From Halorubrum sp. BOL3-1 (GTDB taxonomy: Archaea; Halobacteriota; Halobacteria; Halobacteriales; Haloferacaceae): DNA of 64,000 nucleotides. Where the stretch lies: assembly GCF_004114375.1 (NCBI RefSeq), contig NZ_CP034692.1, positions 3,224,001-3,288,000 of the forward strand. The letters are read 5' to 3'. Numbering within the stretch: position 1 is the first letter of the stretch; the number at the start of each line of letters is the position of its first letter. Below the pieces are notes generated by a model. The model was not told where the DNA came from and made no database searches. It saw only the letters and a program-made list of their open reading frames with translations. This document shows positions 1-8,655 of the stretch, piece by piece. The translations under genes were made by a program, and so were the position numbers.

Positions 1-169
1 CTACAGAAGTTTCGCGGTCTCTCGAAGCCCGGACTGGAGTAGTCCGTCCGAACCTACGGGTTCGTACGGACGCTAAACCTTGCTGGAGTACCATTGAGCG
101 GGCTTATTGACTGCTTCGCGGTCAACGTGTTTCGCTGATTTTTGTAAGAGCCCTCATAAAAAGGCCGGG

Positions 170-573
170 TTAGCTTTTGACAGCGGGAGCCGAGGTCTCG
201 GACTGCTCGTATTTGTTTTTGAATTCCTGAATAAGTTGGCCCATCATAGCATACCGGTCGTTGAGCATCCGCTACATCTCGTCGGTGATATTCGACGGGT
301 CAGTCGGCGAGTAGACGTGGTAGTAGCCACCTTGGTCGTAATTGGTCTGCTCTTTCTCGATGAGCCCCATCTGGAGCAGGCGCTGGACGGTTCGGTACGC
401 AGTCGAGCGCTCTCGATCCACACGCTCGGCAAGTTGATCAACGGTCAGCGGTTCTTCTGCCTCAACGAGCGCCTGGAAGGACTCTCTGTCGAGGTCGTTG
501 AGCCCGTGGAAGCATTCCAGCAGCCCCTCACTCCCCATTCTTGACGAAGCTGTTCAGCCATCGAATCTGGCAT
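170..573 (-). pseudogene. Winged-HTH regulator, frameshifted and with an internal amber codon
   Basis: This is a decayed paralogue of the intact winged-helix regulator at 55150-55557. From the ATG at 573 the frame gives MPDSMAEQLRQE and then goes out of register. One base is missing at about 539-545 compared with the intact copy, after which GLLECFHG and the DRERSTAYRTVQRLLQ recognition-helix region follow. At 272-274 a CAG codon of the intact copy has become TAG; beyond it the frame still reads RMLND...LIQEF to a stop at 170-172. A shorter protein starting at the ATG at 538 (88 aa) would keep the HTH but lose the C-terminal helix. The total of 404 nt fits 405 minus one base. Confidence 0.8.
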
Positions 574-614
574 TGTAATCAAGACTGTGTAGGTCCGTCG
601 TTGTTAAAATATTT

Positions 615-631
615 TTGTACGGGTTGTACAA
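615..631. promoter_or_regulatory. Inverted repeat upstream of the decayed HTH regulator
   Basis: TTGTAC-GGGTT-GTACAA is a perfect 6-bp inverted repeat about 42 bases upstream of the regulator start. It sits where the intact paralogue has TTGTGTA-GAA-TACACAA (55596-55612). A role as an autoregulatory operator is inferred. Confidence 0.5.
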
Positions 632-693
632 TTTTGTGGTGGACCGCGTGAGCGTGAAAGAACAGCACAAAGGCAGCTATCCGGCTAGAATAA

Positions 694-1761
694 TCAGTCT
701 GCGGCTGTAGCCGTCTGGCGACGCGTCTTGCGGAGCGAAGTGATCGTCGTGTAGAGGATCGCGAAGGCGACGACGACTGCCGCCCCGATGACGAGTACTA
801 GCCCGATAAGTTCGAGCGTCGGGTTACCGATGTAGGACCCGATTTCGCCGATACCTACCGCAATGGCACCAATTACGAGCATCCCACCGAAGTAGATTTT
901 GATACCGTCAGCGTCGACAACGGCGGTCGCAGCTGATCCGATACGCGCGCCAAGTGCGCTCCCGAACAGTAGTGGAGCGACGATACCAAGGTCTACACCG
1001 CCACCCTGTCCATAGAGGTAACTCCCGAGACCACCGGAGAAGACGATCTCGAAGAGGTCAGTACCGACAGCGACGGGCACCGGAACGCCAATGGCATAAA
1101 TCATCGCCGGCATCCGAATAAAGCCGCCACCGACACCAAGGAAGCCCGACAAAATGCCGGTTGAGAAGGCAACAGCGGTAATAACCCACACGGAAACGCG
1201 GACATCGCCACGGAGTGTTACCATCGGCGGGATTCGAATGGTCCGTTGGACCTTTTTGGCAATTTCGGGAACTTCATACTCGGTGAGATCCTGGTCGGTC
1301 GCTTCGTGGTCAACACCACTCCCACCATCACCGTTTAACGCATCACGGGTCACCATTGCGCCGACACCGCCGAGCAGTACGACGTACGAGACACTGATGA
1401 TACCGCCAGCGAGCCCTAGTGACTCGAGGTAATAGACGCTGGCGCGACCGACTTCGATGCCGATTGTGGTCCCGGTGATCATGATCGCGCCAAGCTTGTA
1501 GTCGACCTGCCCGAGGTCGTGGTGTTTGAGGGTCGCGATGACTGCTGTCCCGAAGACGAACGCCATCCCACTACCGACTGCGACAGGCGCTGGATAGTCC
1601 AGCATAAGCAAGGCAGGGGTGACAAGGAACGACCCGCCCATGCCGAAGAATCCGAACAGGACGCCGACGACGAGTCCGAATCCAACGAACAGCGCCAACA
1701 TCTCGGGACTCGTCCCCAAGACCCCGCCCCCGTCCAGAAGGCTACTGAGCACTCGCATCAC
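694..1761 (-). CDS. Sulfite exporter TauE/SafE family protein (module A)
   Basis: A polytopic membrane protein of 355 aa with two homologous halves, as usual for TauE/SafE anion exporters. The first half has the glycine-rich FGFFGMGGSFLVTP stretch (about residues 36-50) and the second the matching SGFLGVGGGFIRMP stretch. A charged loop of about 50 residues (150-200) separates them. The closest relative in the window is 53521-54558. The gene overlaps the preceding small membrane gene by 20 bp, so the two are probably co-translated. In the setting of rhodanese and persulfide-oxidising genes, sulfite or another organosulfur anion is the likely substrate; the substrate itself is inferred. Confidence 0.85.
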   Translation of the reverse strand: MMRVLSSLLDGGGVLGTSPEMLALFVGFGLVVGVLFGFFGMGGSFLVTPALLMLDYPAPVAVGSGMAFVFGTAVIATLKHHDLGQVDYKLGAIMITGTTIGIEVGRASVYYLESLGLAGGIISVSYVVLLGGVGAMVTRDALNGDGGSGVDHEATDQDLTEYEVPEIAKKVQRTIRIPPMVTLRGDVRVSVWVITAVAFSTGILSGFLGVGGGFIRMPAMIYAIGVPVPVAVGTDLFEIVFSGGLGSYLYGQGGGVDLGIVAPLLFGSALGARIGSAATAVVDADGIKIYFGGMLVIGAIAVGIGEIGSYIGNPTLELIGLVLVIGAAVVVAFAILYTTITSLRKTRRQTATAAD

Positions 1762-1906
1762 CTTCGACTAGGAATTTCATGAGATAGGGCCCGAAGAGCC
1801 GTTCGAGACCACCGTAGCCAACGTACAGTACGATCGCTTCCAGTAGAATTGTCCCGATGAGCAAGGCTGTCTCCGGGTCCCACGTAGGTATCTCTAGTCC
1901 AGCCAT
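1742..1906 (-). CDS. Small single-span membrane protein paired with TauE
   Basis: A 54-aa protein with one hydrophobic segment (ETALLIGTILLEAIVLYVGYG) followed by a short, partly charged tail. I start it at the ATG at 1906 (MAGLEIPTWD) because the homologue at 54559-54717 begins at the equivalent place and GGCAGG lies just upstream; an in-frame start at 1963 would add 19 residues. In both modules it directly precedes a TauE/SafE gene, which suggests an accessory or stabilising subunit. I do not recognise a characterised family. Confidence 0.7.
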   Translation of the reverse strand: MAGLEIPTWDPETALLIGTILLEAIVLYVGYGGLERLFGPYLMKFLVEGDASAQ

Positions 1907-2005
1907 CGATCCTGCCTCTGACTTTCGAATTCGGTAATTTGCTGTTGGCACATTTCTGCTCAATACCCTCTAGCTGCTTCGTGCCTATAACGGTTTTGGG
2001 ATTAA

Positions 2006-2017
2006 TACACAATACTA
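2006..2017 (-). promoter_or_regulatory. TAGTATTGTGTA motif upstream of the TauE operon A
   Basis: On the minus strand the site reads TATAGTATTGTGTATTAA, about 100 bases before the start at 1906. Sequence around it is conserved in front of the module B operon (54826-54837), including CCCAAAA and GTTATA downstream. The conservation suggests a shared promoter and operator. Confidence 0.6.
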
Positions 2018-2166
2018 TATTCCGGTAACCTCAGGTGGAGTACCGATAACTTACAATGAATATATGAAGCTCCGTCACCTCCAAAACGAAACGGCGTACG
2101 TCCCGAGAGTAGACTGATACCCAGATCCCCAAAACTGTGTTGTCCTTGCCGCGTGAAGGTGTCGAC

Positions 2167-3012
2167 ATGAGGGCCCTGTGCGCGACTGATCTTTCGGCTG
2201 CGAGTGAGGCTGCGATAGAGAACGAAACCTGTCTCGAGTGCCTAGGCCGTATTGGCGTCGACACGATCCATCTCGTGACAGTCGTCCCGGCGAACGTCCA
2301 CTCCGGAATGCCCGGCGTGAATTTTAAGCAGCGACGCCGACAAGGAATGAACCAATATCGCCAGGTAATCGAAGCGGCAGGGTTCGACGTCGAGACGCAC
2401 GTCGTCCGCGGAACTCCGTATCGACGAATCAATGGCATCGCTGAAACCGTACACGCCAATCTATCTGTCGTCGGATCACGTGGGCAGAGCCCGTTGGAGA
2501 ACCGCGTTATCGGTTCGACCGCACGCAACCTCGCGCGGACAACTGTCGTGCCGTTATTGGTCAATCGCGTCGAGCGGGCAACGGACGACCCCGATGTCCT
2601 CCGAGAACATCTCTTTCAGCGAATTCTCTTCGCGACGGACTTTTCGGAGAACGCCGACCGAGCGTTCGACGCCTTCTCATACCTCCGTCACGCGACCGAG
2701 GAAGCAACACTCGTTCACGTTCGGTCGCCAAAAGACGAGGGCGTCGACGCCGGTGTCACTCCACGAGAACAGTTGGCCGATCACGCGAGTACGCTCGAAA
2801 ACTGGGATATCGATACACGGATCGAGGTTCGACAAGGAGACCCAGCTAATGAAATACTTTCCGTCGAAGCGGAGGTAACGCCGTCGACAATCCTCGTCGG
2901 GTCAAAGGGGCGAAGCCGCATTCGCCGACTCCTGTTGGGTAGTGTCTCTGAAGATGTCGTCGCACAGGCGACGGGGAACGTCTTTCTCGTCCCGCCTCCC
3001 CGAGCGGTCTAA
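2167..3012 (+). CDS. Universal stress protein, two UspA domains
   Basis: About 281 aa with two tandem UspA domains. The first begins at LCATDLS and the second at ILFATDFSENADRAF. Each ends with the nucleotide-binding-type glycine motif (VVGSRGQSPLENRVIGS and LVGSKGRSRIRRLLLGS). I chose the ATG at 2167; an upstream non-ATG start at 2137 would add ten residues. The closest relative here is 55645-56508, also next to a TauE operon, so stress protein plus sulfite exporter is a repeated neighbourhood. The physiological ligand is unknown. Confidence 0.85.
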   Translation: MRALCATDLSAASEAAIENETCLECLGRIGVDTIHLVTVVPANVHSGMPGVNFKQRRRQGMNQYRQVIEAAGFDVETHVVRGTPYRRINGIAETVHANLSVVGSRGQSPLENRVIGSTARNLARTTVVPLLVNRVERATDDPDVLREHLFQRILFATDFSENADRAFDAFSYLRHATEEATLVHVRSPKDEGVDAGVTPREQLADHASTLENWDIDTRIEVRQGDPANEILSVEAEVTPSTILVGSKGRSRIRRLLLGSVSEDVVAQATGNVFLVPPPRAV

Positions 3013-3105
3013 GCGATTAGACTGACGGCAGTACAACAATCACGCGGTAGTCAGATGCTGACAGCGCGGCCGCAGGTGGAAGCCGAAAAACGAGCCCCGC
3101 AGAAC

Positions 3106-4395
3106 TCAGTCTTCCGCAGTGACATCTCCAGAACCTGACGTCGCAGGCGCAGGAGCCTCGTGAGTCCCGAACTCGGGGTGCGTTTCTTCCATCCAGAGGT
3201 ATACGACCGTGCCAGAGACGAACATCAGGCCTGCGGTCACGTAGAATGCGGCTTCGGCGTTCAGGAACTCCATTGACAGCCCGATCACGATGGCACCGAC
3301 ACCGTATCCGGAGTCACGCCACATCCGATAGACACCCATCCCCTCCGAGCGCCACGTCGGGTGGGCCGCGTCGCTAGGCACGGTCATCAGGTTCGGATAC
3401 AACAGCGCCATCCCGATCCCGGAGACCGCCGCCAGCACGGCCCACGCGAGGTAGCCCTCGACAAGCACCATTCCGAGGACACCACCACCAGCGAGGAACA
3501 TCCCCCAGATCACAGGCGGGCGGCGCCCGATACGGTCGGCGAGCCCGCCGGTCGCAATCTGACCGAAGTACATCGCGCTGTGAATCCCAACGACGAGACC
3601 GACGGCGTCGATGGGCAGCCCTTGGCTGATCAGGTACAGCGGGACAGCGATCCAGAACAGCGTGTCGACGAAGTTCTCGATATGGCCGGCCTGGGCCGCG
3701 GCAAACAGTGTTCTGTCGCCGTAGGTCGCGCGCTTCAGGACCTCGACAAACGGAAGGTTCGCGTCGTGGTGGTCGTCGTCGCCCTCGGCCTCCGCGTACT
3801 GGACAGTCTCCTTGATCAGGAAAATCGAGATCAAGAACGCCAGCACAACGACGACCGCGAGGAAGTAGAACGGCTCCGGACGGAGGCCCGTCCGCGCGGC
3901 GATAACGCCGGTAATCCACGCCCCGGCGGCGACGCCCGTGTAGCCGAACGCCTCGTCGATACCGACCGCAAGCCCACGCTGGTCGGGGCTCGCGAGGTCG
4001 ATCTTCGCGTTGATGGCCATACTCCAGGTCAGCGCCTGATTGATGCCGAGTAGGACGTTTCCGGCGGTAATCCAGCCCCAGCTGGGCGCAAAGATGAGGA
4101 TTACCGGGAGGGGGAGTGCCGTTGCCCACCCGAGGATGAGCACCGGCTTGCGGCCGTACGCTTCGCCCCACTTCCCGGCGTAGAGGTTGAGTAGGGCCTT
4201 CACGAATCCGAAGGAGACGACGAACGAGCCGATGACCAGGAACGAATCGACGGCGAGCACGTCCTCGCCCAGCACCGGCACAACGGCACGTTCAGACCCG
4301 ATGGTCAGTCCGGTCGCGAACACCAAGAGGACGTGTAGCGAGAACTGTCCGAAGTGTTCGCGGATTCCCTGTTTGAGCTCAGTTGTTCCAGTCAT
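3106..4395 (-). CDS. Major facilitator superfamily transporter
   Basis: 429 aa, about 12 hydrophobic segments, with the MFS loop 2-3 signature (NLYAGKWGEAYGRKPVLILG) and its second-half echo (GGLADRIGRRPPVIWG). The N- and C-terminal tails are hydrophilic. It starts 3 bp after the stop of the rhodanese-MBL gene (4399-5520), so the two form an operon and the carrier may move a sulfur oxyanion or organic sulfur compound. The substrate cannot be read from the sequence. Confidence 0.85.
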   Translation of the reverse strand: MTGTTELKQGIREHFGQFSLHVLLVFATGLTIGSERAVVPVLGEDVLAVDSFLVIGSFVVSFGFVKALLNLYAGKWGEAYGRKPVLILGWATALPLPVILIFAPSWGWITAGNVLLGINQALTWSMAINAKIDLASPDQRGLAVGIDEAFGYTGVAAGAWITGVIAARTGLRPEPFYFLAVVVVLAFLISIFLIKETVQYAEAEGDDDHHDANLPFVEVLKRATYGDRTLFAAAQAGHIENFVDTLFWIAVPLYLISQGLPIDAVGLVVGIHSAMYFGQIATGGLADRIGRRPPVIWGMFLAGGGVLGMVLVEGYLAWAVLAAVSGIGMALLYPNLMTVPSDAAHPTWRSEGMGVYRMWRDSGYGVGAIVIGLSMEFLNAEAAFYVTAGLMFVSGTVVYLWMEETHPEFGTHEAPAPATSGSGDVTAED

Positions 4396-4398
4396 TCG

Positions 4399-5520
4399 TT
4401 ATTCGGCGGCGCAGTTGTTCGGACCCAGTTCGAGGTCGGCCAGTTCGTCGGCGGGGACTGACTCCTGCCCGACGTTCGCGCGTTTGACTCGCTCGAAGTT
4501 CGGCGGATGATCTGGGATGTCGGAAGCGAGCGTCTCGACGAACTCCTCGCGGTCGCGTCGAAGATCGTCGTTTCGTGCGTTGACCTCCCCGAGTGTCGCT
4601 GTTACCGGCGGATTTGGAGAGCCGGGATCGTGTGCCGGGAGGACGAGAACATCGTCCGGAGAGTCGAGCAGTCGGTGGAGACTCTCGTAGAGCGTAGCGG
4701 CGTTGTCCTCGACGTCAGACTCTTCGATACCAGCTTCGACGCCGAGTTCGACCCGACCCACGCTTTCGTGGAACAGCGTGTCGCCGGTGAGGAGTGCTTC
4801 GCCAGCAACGTCGAAGGAGACGCTCCCCGCACTGTGTCCCGGCGTGTGAATGACCTCGACGTCCAGTTGACCGACCGTCACACGTTGGCTGTCCTTGATT
4901 GGTGTCGCATCGAGTGCGAGCGCGTCCTCGGAATGGAGGTAGTAGGAGACGTCGTGTCGTTCAGCGAGTTCTACAGCGCCCGAGACGTGGTCTGCGTGGG
5001 CGTGTGTGTCGAAAACGCCGACCAGGTCGGCGTCGAACTCGTCGAGTATCGACTCATACTCATCGATGTACTGCGACGGATCGAAGACGGCAGCGTCCCC
5101 ATCCGAAACGAGGACGTGCGACAGACAGCCCTTCCCCGGCCGGGCGACTTGAACGAGCGTGCCGTCAATATCAACCGGAACGGACGCGTTCCGGTGAACA
5201 CGGCTCCAGCCGCTCATTCCGTCCGCAAGCGTCACCGCATCGTATCCCAAATCTCGGAGGACGTTCGTCGCGGTCTGGGAGACGACTCCCGCAGCACAGA
5301 CAGTAACGACCTGGTTGTCATTGGGGAGCCTTGAGAGGAACTCCTTCGCCTGCTCGGGGTCGTCTGTCAATTCGTCGTAGACGTCGACGTTTCGACTGCC
5401 CGGAATGTGCCACTCCTCAAACTCCTCGCGGTGGCGGATATCGAGAACCAACGGGGCCTCGTCACCATCGTACAGCTGTTCGCTTAGTTCGTCCGGCGAT
5501 AGTTCCTGCATCGGTAGCAT
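4399..5520 (-). CDS. Rhodanese-MBL fusion, persulfide dioxygenase-like
   Basis: 373 aa. The N-terminal rhodanese domain (about 5-110) has its presumed catalytic cysteine at C75 in VCAAGVVSQT. The C-terminal metallo-beta-lactamase domain (about 120-320) has the THAHADH metal motif (H173, H175, D177, H178), HTPGH and TGDTLF. It ends in ELGPNNCAAE, with a cysteine shared with the fusions at 8656-9849 and 59198-60391. Proteins of this type oxidise glutathione- or protein-bound persulfide to sulfite. The order here (rhodanese first) is the reverse of CstB-like bacterial fusions. It is co-oriented with the MFS gene behind it. Confidence 0.82.
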   Translation of the reverse strand: MLPMQELSPDELSEQLYDGDEAPLVLDIRHREEFEEWHIPGSRNVDVYDELTDDPEQAKEFLSRLPNDNQVVTVCAAGVVSQTATNVLRDLGYDAVTLADGMSGWSRVHRNASVPVDIDGTLVQVARPGKGCLSHVLVSDGDAAVFDPSQYIDEYESILDEFDADLVGVFDTHAHADHVSGAVELAERHDVSYYLHSEDALALDATPIKDSQRVTVGQLDVEVIHTPGHSAGSVSFDVAGEALLTGDTLFHESVGRVELGVEAGIEESDVEDNAATLYESLHRLLDSPDDVLVLPAHDPGSPNPPVTATLGEVNARNDDLRRDREEFVETLASDIPDHPPNFERVKRANVGQESVPADELADLELGPNNCAAE

Positions 5521-5600
5521 AGAGTAGGAAGGACATCCGCTTACGACTACTGCCGGACATGACCGGTAGTGTTAATATTAATTGGCTCAATCATATCTCC

Positions 5601-6335
5601 ATGGGTCTGTACGAGGCGTCAATCCGTGTCAAACATGAGTGTCCGTACCGGCAGATCTCGGAACGGTATCCGGATTTGACGATCCGCGAATGGCCGCTTA
5701 GCGACTGCCAAGTCCTCGAGATTACCACCGAAACAACACCGACTGACGACCTCTTCGAAGAAATTAATCAGATCGGAACAGTATTACACGAATCTGAAGA
5801 CGCCGAAGGGTATCACGTCGTCACACAGTCCTGTCTCTGCTCACTCGAGCAGTCCATCATCGACCGCTTCGAGGAACACAACTGCCTGTACCAGTCGCCG
5901 ACGATCTACCGCCAAGGCTGGGAGCACTATACCGTCGTCGCGTTCGATGCCGAGGACATCCGAGATTTGCTTGGGGACCTTCGGTCAGACCGAGAGATCG
6001 AACTGCTCTCGAAGACATCGATTTCGGAGACCCAGATTCCCCACAGTATGCTGGCTCCGGCGAGTCAGCTGTTCGACGACATTACCGACCGTCAGTTAGC
6101 GGCGCTCCAGCTGGCGCTGGAAAGCGGTTACTACGAACAGCCGCGAAAAACCTCACTACGAGAACTGGCCGATCAGACAGCAGTCGCTCGTTCAACGTAC
6201 GAGGAACACCTTCGAAAGGCAGAGAACAAACTCCTCACGAACACAGGCCAATTCCTTCGACTCGTCACCGCGACCTCGACAGCAGACCCATTACAGGTCG
6301 GTGACCAGCAGGACCTCGAACAGGCGGCAGACTGA
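5601..6335 (+). CDS. Bacterio-opsin activator-type HTH_10 regulator
   Basis: About 244 aa. The C-terminus (LTDRQ-like DITDRQLAALQLALESGYYEQPRKTSLRELADQ...) is the HTH_10 domain typical of haloarchaeal Bat-like regulators; the N-terminal 150 residues form a cysteine- and histidine-containing sensor region (HECPY, SCLCSLEQ, HNCLY). I start at the ATG at 5601 (MGLYEASIRVKHECPY); the frame is open further upstream. It is divergent from the rhodanese-MBL/MFS operon, which makes it a candidate local regulator. The cysteines could sense reactive sulfur; that is inference. Confidence 0.8.
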   Translation: MGLYEASIRVKHECPYRQISERYPDLTIREWPLSDCQVLEITTETTPTDDLFEEINQIGTVLHESEDAEGYHVVTQSCLCSLEQSIIDRFEEHNCLYQSPTIYRQGWEHYTVVAFDAEDIRDLLGDLRSDREIELLSKTSISETQIPHSMLAPASQLFDDITDRQLAALQLALESGYYEQPRKTSLRELADQTAVARSTYEEHLRKAENKLLTNTGQFLRLVTATSTADPLQVGDQQDLEQAAD

Positions 6336-6441
6336 TTACTGACAGCGTTGACGGAGTTTGTCGCTCCATGACGACCGACTCAGGTCGATGCGGGGGTTTG
6401 GTTCTCACGGAGGAGTTCCCGAATACACCACCTGAAACGGG

Positions 6442-7617
6442 CTACATGACCATAGCGCCCGCCGCGTATGCGAGAACGAACGAGAGTACGAACGAACCCG
6501 CCCACGCTCCGAGTGTCATGCCTATTTTCCGGGCGTCGACGGCGTTCCACCCGCCGACTGCCGCGCCACTCCCGATGATCGCGCTGACGACGATCTCGTT
6601 GAACGAGACGGGAACCCCTAGCAGGACGGCCAGCTGTGCGATCAGGAACGACGGGACGAGCGCGGAGATGGCGCGTCGCGGCCCCAGCGACGAGTAGTCC
6701 TGCGCGAGCGACTTGATCATCCGGGGAGCCCCCATCCACGAACCCGCGAGCATCCCCAAGCCACCGCCGACCAGTACTGCAACCATCGACACCGTCTCGA
6801 CATCCTTGAGGAGTGGAATCAGGGGCCCGACTGCGAGTCCGACCTGGCTACCGCCAGCGGAGAACGCCACGAGCGAGCCGAGCGCGAGCAGCACGCGCTG
6901 TAGCCCTCCATGTTGGTCCCGACCGACGTCCCACCAGACGACGGCAGCGACACCCACGGCGACACCACCAGTCACGACGAACCCCGACGCACGGCCGTCG
7001 ACTGCCAGTATCTGCTGTCCGACTTCTCGAAGGGTTCCCGCGGAGGTTTCCCCACCGAGAAAACCGAACTCGATGTTCACGAGAACAGCGCTGACCAGCC
7101 CGACGAGGACGGGGATACTGTACCGTTCAGGGACGTCAGGCCGCGGGAGGAGGCTCGCGATTGCGTACGCGATCCCGCCACCCACGAACGGCGTCAACAC
7201 CCAGACGGCGGCGATCTGCTGATACTTCGACCAGACCGGCGTCCCACCGAGGGCGAGGCCGACACCGATGACGGCGCCGGTCACGGTGAACGCGGTCGCG
7301 ATCGGATACCCGGTGACGATGCCGACCGCCATCAGGCCGGCACCCAACACCAGCACGAGGATGACCCCAGCGACGGGCATGCTCATCCCACCGACGAGTC
7401 CACTTCCAACGGCTTCCGAGACGTTCCCGCCCTGCGTGACGGCGCCGACGAACCCGAAAACCCCGACCAGGAGCGCGGCTCGCATCGTCCCGATAGCGTT
7501 CGCTCCGACAGCAGGAGCGAACGGAGTGGCACCGCTCGATCCGGCGCCGATGACCCACGCCATGAACAGACTGGCGAGCGCTGTAGCCACAAAGAGGGCG
7601 AAGAGAACGGGGTCCAT
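6442..7617 (-). CDS. PiT-family inorganic anion transporter
   Basis: 391 aa, about ten hydrophobic segments. It shows the PiT-type repeat near the N-terminus (ANAIGT) and the C-terminal counterpart (SFNEIVVSAIIGSGAAVGG). The start is the ATG at 7617 (MDPVLFALFVATALASLFMA), confirmed by the remnant in module B that begins at the equivalent codon. Lying directly before two YeeE/YedE genes, it may be a sulfate rather than phosphate carrier, as in CysP-type members of the family. The module B copy is reduced to 21 codons (57968-58033). Confidence 0.8.
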   Translation of the reverse strand: MDPVLFALFVATALASLFMAWVIGAGSSGATPFAPAVGANAIGTMRAALLVGVFGFVGAVTQGGNVSEAVGSGLVGGMSMPVAGVILVLVLGAGLMAVGIVTGYPIATAFTVTGAVIGVGLALGGTPVWSKYQQIAAVWVLTPFVGGGIAYAIASLLPRPDVPERYSIPVLVGLVSAVLVNIEFGFLGGETSAGTLREVGQQILAVDGRASGFVVTGGVAVGVAAVVWWDVGRDQHGGLQRVLLALGSLVAFSAGGSQVGLAVGPLIPLLKDVETVSMVAVLVGGGLGMLAGSWMGAPRMIKSLAQDYSSLGPRRAISALVPSFLIAQLAVLLGVPVSFNEIVVSAIIGSGAAVGGWNAVDARKIGMTLGAWAGSFVLSFVLAYAAGAMVM

Positions 7618-7631
7618 GAAAGAAAGTAAAG

Positions 7632-8090
7632 TTAGTCGGCGCCCGCCGGGACGGTGTCGCCGGTCCGGCTGCGGCTGCGCCAGTAGCCCTGAGCGTACGC
7701 GCCGACGAACATCCCGCCGAGCGCCCACAGGATCGTGATGTTCCCGACGCCGAGGCTCGCGTACGCAGCCCCGGGACAGATGCCGGAGAGCCCCCAACCG
7801 ACGCCGAAGACGGCGCCGCCGGCGAGGACGTTCCGGTCGAACGGCTTCAGCCGCCGCTCGTAGGGGTTGCCGGTGAGCGGCGCGGCGTCTCGAATCCGGG
7901 GGAGTAGCGCGAACGCCACCCCGGAGACGATGGCGGCGCCGAACATCACGAACGGCAGGCCGAGGTCGTCGAACTTGAGGAAGTTCAGCACGACCTCCGG
8001 ACGCGCCATGTGGCTGAACCCGAGCCCGAACCCGAAGACCAGCCCGCCGACGAAGATCAGCGGTTTGAACAGGGGATGTCTATCCGCCAT
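7632..8090 (-). CDS. YeeE/YedE-family membrane protein, second half (module A)
   Basis: 152 aa, about four to five membrane segments. GFSHMARPEVVLNFL and GWGLSGICPGAAYASLG are typical of the C-terminal half of YeeE/YedE thiosulfate transporters, with a conserved cysteine in GICPGA. The start is the ATG at 8090, which overlaps the TAA of the upstream YeeE gene by one base (TAATG). The two genes together therefore correspond to the two halves of a single-chain bacterial YeeE. Confidence 0.85.
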   Translation of the reverse strand: MADRHPLFKPLIFVGGLVFGFGLGFSHMARPEVVLNFLKFDDLGLPFVMFGAAIVSGVAFALLPRIRDAAPLTGNPYERRLKPFDRNVLAGGAVFGVGWGLSGICPGAAYASLGVGNITILWALGGMFVGAYAQGYWRSRSRTGDTVPAGAD

Positions 8091-8647
8091 TACGGGCTCA
8101 CCCCTAATGCGGCGACGACCTGTGCCGTCCCGATCGCGACCGTCAGGAACGTCAGCACGCCCACGAGTGAGGTCTTCGACGCCGAGCCGACGCCACAGAC
8201 GCCGTGGCCGGACGTACAGCCCTTGCCGACCCTGGTCCCGATGCCGACGAGGATCCCGCCGAGGAACAGCCGCCACGGCTGGACGTCAGTCGTCCAGAGC
8301 GTGACGCCGGCGACCTCGTACAACTGTCCTGTGGTCCCGGGCTCGTACAGAGAGGTCGTGACCACGCCGGACTGGACCGTCGCGGCGAAGGCCAGTCCGC
8401 CGAGGATGATGCCGGCGGTAAACACGAGCCGCCAGTCCCGCGAGGCGACGTACTGCCGGAACCGCGACTGGCCGGACACGTACGAGAGCGTCGACTCCAG
8501 GAACGTACTCGCCCCGGCGGGGATGCCCGTCCCGACGTAGATCAGGACGGTGCCGAGTCCGACGAGTAGCCCACCGACGGCGTATCGGCTGATCCCGTTG
8601 GGGAACAGCTCGGCGACGAGTTGGAGCGGGACTGGATCAATTACCAT
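8090..8647 (-). CDS. YeeE/YedE-family membrane protein, first half (module A)
   Basis: 185 aa, about five membrane segments. The family signature GKGCTSGHGVCGV carries two cysteines of the type used for thiosulfate passage in YeeE. The N-terminal half has a long extracytoplasmic loop (about 90-125). It lies 8 bp downstream of the rhodanese-MBL gene and overlaps the second half-gene. The split pair probably forms one sulfur-compound importer. Confidence 0.85.
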   Translation of the reverse strand: MVIDPVPLQLVAELFPNGISRYAVGGLLVGLGTVLIYVGTGIPAGASTFLESTLSYVSGQSRFRQYVASRDWRLVFTAGIILGGLAFAATVQSGVVTTSLYEPGTTGQLYEVAGVTLWTTDVQPWRLFLGGILVGIGTRVGKGCTSGHGVCGVGSASKTSLVGVLTFLTVAIGTAQVVAALGVSP

Positions 8648-8655
8648 TGGCGTCG